A stretch of DNA of 64,000 bases from Nibrella saemangeumensis (GTDB lineage Bacteria; Bacteroidota; Bacteroidia; Cytophagales; Spirosomataceae). The notes beneath the pieces were generated by a model. It ran no database searches. It was given only the letters and a program-made list of their open reading frames with translations, and was not told the origin of the DNA. The stretch covers positions 1 through 64,000 of the forward strand of contig NZ_BAABHD010000014.1 of assembly GCF_039541915.1 (NCBI RefSeq). Direction: 5' to 3'. The translations under genes and the position numbers were made by a program. Of the stretch, positions 1-9,000 are shown one piece after another (positions within the stretch are counted from its first letter, which is position 1; each line of letters starts with the position of its first letter).

Positions 1-1
1 T

Positions 2-3000
2 GTGCTCAACAACGACACCGATCGCACGGGTGCTGCGGCTGACCTGACCAATGTCACTCTGCCCACCATCATCACCCAACCCACAGGGGGCGTGGTGACG
101 GTGAATGCGGATGGTACAATTACGTACAACGCCAACGATACCTTCACCGGTAATGATCAATTTGTCTATCGTATCTGTGATGTGGTCAACACCAGTCTGT
201 GTGATACCGCTATAGTACGCATCAACGTAGGCAACGCTCCGGCCCCGCAGCCGGTGACGGATCAGGTGACGGGTAGTTTCGGTCAGCCGGTGACCGTCAG
301 TGTGCTGGGCAATGACCTGGCAGGCAATGGCCAGCCGGCCAGCCTCACCAACGTGACCGCCCCGGTGATTGTGGATCAGCCCAACAATGGCACGGCCGTC
401 ATCAATCCCGATGGCACGATTACCTACACGCCGGCCTTTGGTTTCGCCGGCAGTGATACGCTGACCTACCAGATCTGCTCAACCATTAGCCCCAACGTAT
501 GTGCTACCGCACAAGTGGTGTTTAGCGTGCCATCAGCACCGCCAACGGCTAATCTGGATGTAGCTTCTATAGGCTTCCAGCAGTCAGTAACCGTGCCCGT
601 TCTGCTCAACGATACCGACCGGGCCGGCCGACCAGCTAATCTAAGCACAGTAACGGCCCCAATCATTCTGGATCAACCCAACAATGGCACCGCAGTAGTT
701 AACTCAACCGGTACCATTACGTACACGCCCAATGCTGGTTTTGCCGGTAGCGACACGTTGATCTATCGCATCTGTGATGTGGTCAATCCGCTCTTGTGCG
801 ACTCCGCGCTGGTGGTCTTCAACGTGGGCAGTGTAGCTCCCGTAGCTGACCGGGATAACTACACCACGGCCTTCAACACCCCGGTGCAGATCCCGGTGCT
901 GCTCAATGATGAAGCCAGAGGAGGTCTGCCGGCTTCGCTGACTAATGTCACCGCTCCCGTGCTGGTAAGCCAGCCCACCAGTGGCAATGTGGTGGTGAAT
1001 GCCGATGGCACCTTCACCTACACACCCAACACAGGCTTTGCCGGGGCCGATCAGTTCATCTACCGCATCTGTGATGTGGTCAATCAATCCCTGTGTGATA
1101 CGGCCCTAGTCGTGGTCAATGTGGGTAGCCAGGCTCCACGGGCCAATGCCGATGTGGCCACTGTCGTCTTCAACCAGCCCACCACGGTGAATGTACTGGC
1201 TAATGATGCTGATCGCACAGGCAACATACCGGCCACGCTGGCCACGGTCAGTGCACCAGTGATTCTGGCCCAGCCAGACAACGGCACGGCGGTGGTGAAT
1301 GCCGATGGCAGCATCAGCTTCAGCCCGGCACCGGGCTTTGCCGGCACCACTACGCTGGTGTATCAGATCTGTGACCGGGTGAACACCAGCCTGTGTGATA
1401 CCGCCCGGGTAACCTTCAATGTAGGTAGTGCACCACCGGTGGCCAATCCCGACAGCTACACCTTAGGCTTCAACCAGACGCTGGCCCTGACGGTGCTGGC
1501 TAATGACACCGATCGCACCGGTGCTCCGGCCGACCTGACGAACGTGACGCTGCCGACGATTATCACCCAACCAACCGGTGGTACAGTAACAGTGAACGCG
1601 GATGGCACCATCACCTACAACGCTAATAATACTTTCACTGGTAATGATCAGTTCATCTACCGCATCTGCGATGTAGTTAACACCAGCCTGTGCGATACAG
1701 CCATTGTACGACTCAATGTCGGTAATGCTCCGGCCCCGGCTCCGGTTAATGATCAAGTGACTGGTGGTTTTGGCCAAACGGTAACCGTGAGTCTGCTGAA
1801 CAATGACTTGGCTGGCAACGGTCAGCCGGCCAGCCTCACTAATGTGACAGCGCCAACGATTGTGGATCAGCCCAACAACGGCACGGCCGTCATCAATCCT
1901 GATGGCAGTGTCTCCTACACACCAGCCCCTGGCTTTGCCGGTAGCGACACGCTGACCTACCAGATCTGCTCAACGATTAGCCCCAACGTATGCGCCACGG
2001 CACAGATCATCTTCAATGTGCAATCGGCACCGCCGACAGCTAATCTGGATGTAGCTACCATCGGATTCCAGCAGGAGGTGACCGTACCGATTCTGTTGAA
2101 TGACACCGATCGGGCCGGCCGACCAGCTAATCTAAGCACAGTAACGGCCCCAATCATTCTGGATCAGCCCGACAACGGTACGGCGCGGGTGAACTCGACG
2201 GGTTCGATCACCTACACGCCCAATGCTGGTTTTGCGGGTAGCGACACGCTGATCTACCGCATCTGTGATGTAGTCAATCCGCTGCTGTGTGACTCCGCCC
2301 TAGTGGTCTTCAACGTGGGCAGTGTAGCTCCCGTAGCGGACCGGGATAACTACACCACGGCCTTCAACACCCCGGTGCAGATCCCGGTGCTGCTCAATGA
2401 TGATGCCAGAGGAGGTCTGCCAGCTTCGCTGACCAATGTCACCGCTCCGGTGCTGGTAAGCCAGCCCACCAGTGGCAATGTGGTGGTGAATGCCGATGGC
2501 ACCTTCACCTACACACCCAACACAGGCTTTGCCGGGGCCGATCAGTTCATCTACCGCATCTGTGATGTGGTCAATCAATCCCTGTGTGATACGGCCCTAG
2601 TCGTGGTGAATGTGGGTAGTCAGGCTCCACGGGCCAATGCCGATGTGGCCACTGTCGTCTTCAACCAGCCCACCACGGTGAATGTACTGGCTAATGATGC
2701 TGATCGCACAGGCAACATACCGGCCACGCTGGCCACGGTCAGTGCACCGGTGATTCTGGCCCAGCCAGACAACGGCACGGCGGTGGTGAATGCCGATGGC
2801 AGCATCAGCTTCAGCCCGGCACCGGGCTTTGCCGGCACCACTACGCTGGTGTATCAGATCTGTGACCGGGTGAACACCAGCCTGTGTGATACCGCCCGGG
2901 TAACCTTCAATGTAGGTAGTGCACCACCGGTGGCCAATCCCGACAGCTACACCTTAGGCTTCAACCAGACGCTGGCCCTGACGGTGCTGGCTAATGACAC

Positions 3001-6000
3001 CGATCGCACAGGTGCTACGGCTGACCTGACCAATGTCACTCTGCCCACCATCGTCACCCAACCCACAGGGGGCGTGGTGACGGTGAACGCGGATGGCACC
3101 ATCACCTACAACGCCAACGATACTTTTACCGGTAACGATCAGTTTATCTACCGCATCTGTGATGTAGTTAACACCAGTCTGTGTGATACCGCCGTCGTCC
3201 GCATCAACGTAGGCAATGCTCCAGCTCCCACTGCTCAGCAGGATGTGGTAGTAGGTAGCTTTGGGCAAACAGTCACAGTGAGCCTGCTGGGTAATGACCT
3301 GGCGGGTAATGGTCAACCCGCCAACCTGACCAATGTGACCACACCGGTGCTGGTTTCTGGCCCTGCCAACGGAACCGCAACCATCAACCCTGACGGAACA
3401 CTGACGTTTACGCCTGCCTTGGGCTTTGCCGGCAATGATACACTGGTCTATCAGATTTGCTCGGTGATCAGTCCGAATGTGTGTGATACCGCCCGCATCA
3501 TCATCAATGTGCCATCAGCACCGCCGACCGCTAATCTGGATGTAGCCACCACGGCCTTTCAGCAGGAGGTGACCGTACCGATTCTGCTGAATGACACCGA
3601 TCGGGCCGGCCGACCAGCTAATCTAAGCACGGTAACGGCCCCAATCATTCTGGATCAGCCCAACAACGGTACGGCGCGGGTGAACTCGACGGGTTCCATC
3701 ACCTACACGCCCAATGCCGGTTTTGCGGGTAGCGACACGTTGATCTACCGCATCTGTGATGTGGTGAACACCTTGTTGTGCGACTCCGCTCTGGTAGTAG
3801 TCAATGTAGGTAGTACAGTGCCGGTAGCGAATCGCGACAACTACACTACCGCCTTTAATGCACCCGTGCAAATACCGGTGCTGTTGAATGACCAGGCCAG
3901 AGGTGGATCACCCGCTTCGCTGACCAGTGTGACGTTGCCGGTTATTGTTAGTCAGCCATCTGATGGAGCCGTGACAGTAAACCCTGACGGTACAATCACG
4001 TATTCACCGTTCAACGCTTTTGCGGGTGCCGATCAGTTTGTCTACCGCATTTGTGATCAGGTCAATCAATCCTTGTGCGATACCGCGCTGGTGGTGGTTA
4101 ACGTGGGCAGTGCGGCTCCAGTGGCCAACCCGGATCTGGTAACCGCAACTTTCAATACGGCACTCAGCATCAATGTGTTGGCGAATGATGCCGACCGGAG
4201 CGGGAATATTCCCGCCAGTCTGACTAGCGTCACGGCACCAGTGATCCTGTCGCAGCCGGACAACGGCACGGCGGTGGTGAATGCCGATGGTACGATCAGC
4301 TTCACCCCGGCAACCGGCTTTGCCGGATTCGATACGCTGGTGTATCAGATCTGTGACCGGGTCAACACCAGCCTGTGCGATACGGCAAGGGTAGTGATTA
4401 ATGTAGGCAGTGCACCGCCGGTGGCGAATCCGGACAGCTACACGCTGGGCTTCAACCAGACGCTGGCCCTGACGGTGCTGGATAATGACGTAAATCGTAA
4501 TGGCGTTGCGGCTAACTTAACCGGACCGCCGGCCGCAAATGTTACGTTGCCTGTTATTTTCGCTCAGCCGGCTAACGGTACAGTTGTGGTAAACGCCGAT
4601 GGTACGATTACCTATAATCCGAACGATACCTTCACGGGCAATGATGCCTTCATCTACCGCATCTGTGATGTAGTTAACACCAGTCTGTGTGATACCGCTC
4701 TGGTCCGGATTAACATTGGCAATGCCCCAGCCCCGCAGCCTGCGAATGATCAGGTAAGCGGTGGCTTTGGACAGACGGTGACGGTGAGTATTCTCAACAA
4801 TGACCTGGCAGGCAATGGCCAGTCGGCCAGCCTCACCAACGTGACCGCCCCGGTGATTGTGGATCAGCCCAACAACGGCACGGCCGTCATCAATCCCGAT
4901 GGTAGTGTCTCCTACACACCAGCCCCTGGCTTTGCCGGTAGTGACACGCTGACCTACCAGATCTGCTCGATCATCAGCCCCAATGTATGCGCCACGGCTC
5001 AGATTGTCTTCAATGTACAATCGGCCCCGCCGACGGCTAATCTGGATGTAGCTACCATCGGTTTCCAGCAGGAGGTGACCGTGCCCGTTCTGCTCAACGA
5101 TACCGACCGGGCAGGCAATCCGGCCAGCTTGAGCACAGTAACTACACCGATTATTCTGGATCAGCCCGACAACGGTACGGCGCGGGTGAACTCGACGGGT
5201 TCCATCACCTACACGCCCAATGCTGGTTTTGCCGGTAGCGACACCTTGATCTATCGCATCTGTGATGTGGTCAATCCGCTCTTGTGCGACTCCGCGCTGG
5301 TTGTGTTCAACGTGGGCAGTGTTGCGCCGGTAGCGGACCGGGATAATTACACCACCGCCTTCAACACCCCGGTGCAGATCCCAGTGCTGCTCAATGATGA
5401 AGCCAGAGGAGGTCTGCCGGCTTCGCTGACTAATGTCACCGCTCCCGTGCTGGTAAGCCAGCCCACCAGTGGCAATGTGGTGGTGAATGTCGATGGCACC
5501 ATCACCTACACACCCAACACAGGCTTTGCCGGGGCGGATCAGTTCGTCTACCGCATCTGTGATGCCGTCAATCAGGCCTTGTGTGATACAGCGCTGGTGG
5601 TGGTGAATGTCGGTAGTGCAGCGCCGAGAGCTAATAGTGATTTAGTTACTACGTTCTTTGATACTCCGCTTAACATCAATGTACTGGACAATGATGCCGA
5701 TCGAAACGGCACCATACCGGCTACACTGACCAATGTAAGCGCACCCGTTATTCTGGATCAGCCCGATAATGGTACCGCCTTGGTGAATGCTAATGGTTCA
5801 ATTGCCTTTACACCAGCCCCAGGATTTGCCGGCAATGATACGCTGGTCTACCAGATCTGTGATCGGGTGAATACCAGCCTGTGTGACACGGCAAGAGTTG
5901 TTATCCGGGTCCAATCGGCACCGCCGGTGGCTAATGCAGACCAATACACATTAGGTTTCAACCAAACGCTCGCGCTGACGGTACTTACTAATGACACCGA

Positions 6001-9000
6001 CCGTACCGGAGCGCCGGCCAGTTTAACGAGTGTAACGCTGCCATTGGTAATAAGTGGACCTAACAATGGACAGGTAACAATTAATCCGGATGGTAGCATT
6101 ACCTATAATCCAAATGATACCTTCACGGGTAACGACCAGTTTGTCTACAGTCTCTGTGATATCGTCGATCCAACCCGATGTGACACGGCCATAGTCCGGA
6201 TCAATGTCGGCAATGCTCCGGCACCCACGGCTCAGCAGGATGTGGTAGTAGGTAGCTTCGGCCAGTCGACTTCCATAGATCTGTTAGGAAATGATCTGGC
6301 GGGTAATGGTCAACCCGCCAACCTGACCAATGTGACCACACCGGTGCTGGTTTCCGGACCCAACAATGGAGCGGCCACAATCAATCCGGATGGTACGATT
6401 ACGTTTACGCCTGCCTTGGGCTTTGCCGGTAGTGATACGCTGGTCTATCAGATTTGCTCAGTGATCAGTCCGAGTGTGTGTGATACCGCCCGCATCATCA
6501 TCAATGTGCCATCAGCACCGCCAACGGCCAATCTGGATGTAGCCACTACGGCCTTCCAGCAGGAGGTGACTGTACCGATTCTGCTCAATGATACCGACCG
6601 GGCCGGCAGACCAGCCAATCTAAGCACGGTAACGGCCCCCATCATCCTGGATCAGCCCAACAACGGTACGGCCCGGGTGAACTCGACGGGCAGTATCACC
6701 TACACGCCCAATGCTGGTTTTGCGGGCAGCGACACGTTGATCTACCGCATCTGTGATGTAGTCAATACACTCTTGTGCGATTCGGCCCTGGTGGTGATCA
6801 ATGTCGGCAGTGTGGCTCCGGTGGCGAATCGGGATAACTACACAACAGCTCTGAATACACCGGTTCAGATCCCGGTTCTGCTCAATGATGATGCCTTGGG
6901 TGGCCAACCAGCGAGTCTGACTAATGTGACGGCTCCTGTGGTCGTGAATCAGCCAAGCAATGGTACCCTGACACTAAATGCCAACGGTAGCATCACCTAC
7001 ACGCCTAACTTTGGCTTTGCCGGTGCGGATAGCTTCATCTACCGTATTTGTGATCAGGTCAACCAGACCTTGTGTGATACAGCATTGGTGGTAGTCAATG
7101 TGGGCAGTGCGGCTCCGCGTGCTACAGCCGATGTAGCGAGTGTGGGCTTCAACCAGCCTGCCACCGTCAATGTGCTGGCCAATGATGCCGATCGAAACGG
7201 CACCGTACCGGCCACACTGGCCACGGTCAGTGCACCGGTGATTCTGGATGAGCCCAATAATGGTACCGTCGTGGTGAATGCCAATGGCAGCATCACTTTC
7301 ACCCCGGCCCCTGGTTTCGCCGGCAGTGACACGTTGGTGTACCAGATCTGTGACCGCGTGAATACCAGCCTGTGTGATACCGCCCGCGTCGTGTTCAACG
7401 TGCAGTCGGCACCGCCGGTGGCCAACCCAGATCAGTACACGTTAGGCTTCAACCAGACGCTGGCGCTGACGGTGCTGACCAATGACACCGACCGCACCGG
7501 CGCACCGGCTTCGCTGACCAGTGTCACTTTGCCGACGATCGTGACGCAGCCAACAGGCGGGGGCATGACCGTAAACGCCGATGGTACAATCACGTACAAC
7601 GCGAATGACACCTTCACCGGTAACGATCAGTTTGTCTATCGCATCTGTGATGTGGTCAACACCAGCCTGTGTGATACCGCCGTCGTCCGCATCAATGTGG
7701 GCAACGCCCCGGCCCCGAACCCTGTTCAGGATGTGGTCACCGGCGTATTTGGACAACCGCTTACCGTTAGTGTACTCACGAATGATCTGGCCGGTAACGG
7801 TCAGCCCGCTAACCTGACGAATGTAACAGCGCCGGTGATTGTGGATCAGCCCAACAATGGTACAGCGGTGGTAAATGCCGATGGTACCATCACCTTTACG
7901 CCGGCTCCTGGCTTTGCCGGTAGTGATACGCTGACCTATCAGATCTGCTCCATCATCAGTCCGAATATATGCGCTACGGCACAGATTGTCTTCAATGTAC
8001 AATCGGCCCCGCCGGTAGCGAACCGCGATTTTGCGACGACTGCCTTCCAGCAGGAGGTTACCGTGCCAATTCTGCTCAATGACACCGACAAAGCGGGTCA
8101 GCCAGCAACCCTGAGTACGGTGACGGCCCCCATCATCCTGGATCAGCCCAACAACGGTACCGCTCGGGTTAACAGTACGGGAAGTATCACGTACACGCCC
8201 AATGCTGGTTTTGCCGGTAGTGATACCCTGATCTATCGCATCTGTGATGTAGTGAATACACTGTTGTGCGATTCGGCGCTGGTGGTCATCAGTGTGAGCA
8301 GTACGGCACCGATAGCGAACCGCGACAACTACACCACGGCGTTTAACCAGCCAATAACGGTACCAATTCTGTTGAATGATACTGGCAGAGGTGGTGCGCC
8401 AGCTTCGCTAACGAGTGTGACCGCGCCGGTGATTGTGGATCAGTTTAACAACGGTACGGGAGTTATCAATGCCAACGGTACGCTGACCTACACACCAAAT
8501 ACTGGCTTTGCGGGTAGCGACACGCTTGTCTACCGCATCTGTGATCAGGTCAATCAGGCACTCTGCGATACGGCACTGGTCGTAATCGGTGTGGGAAGTG
8601 GTGCGCCGAGAGCTAATTCGGACATCATTACAACCGCCTTCAATACAACGGTCACATTCGGAATTCTGGCCAATGACCAGAATCGCTCGGGCGCTCCAGC
8701 TAACCTGACCAATGTGACGGCTCCGGTTATTCTGTCACAGCCGACCAACGGCACGGCGCTTATTAACCCGGATGGAACATTCAGTTATCGTCCGGCAACC
8801 GGATTCGCTGGTCTTGATACGGTAGTGTACCAGATCTGTGATGTGGTAAACCGCAGTCTGTGTGATACGGCCCGCATTATTGTGAGCGTGCAGTCGGCAC
8901 CGCCGGTGGCGAACCCCGACAGCTACACGCTGGGCTTTAATCAGACGCTGGCGCTGAATGTACTGGCCAATGACCAGAACAGAACCGGAGCCCCGGCCAG

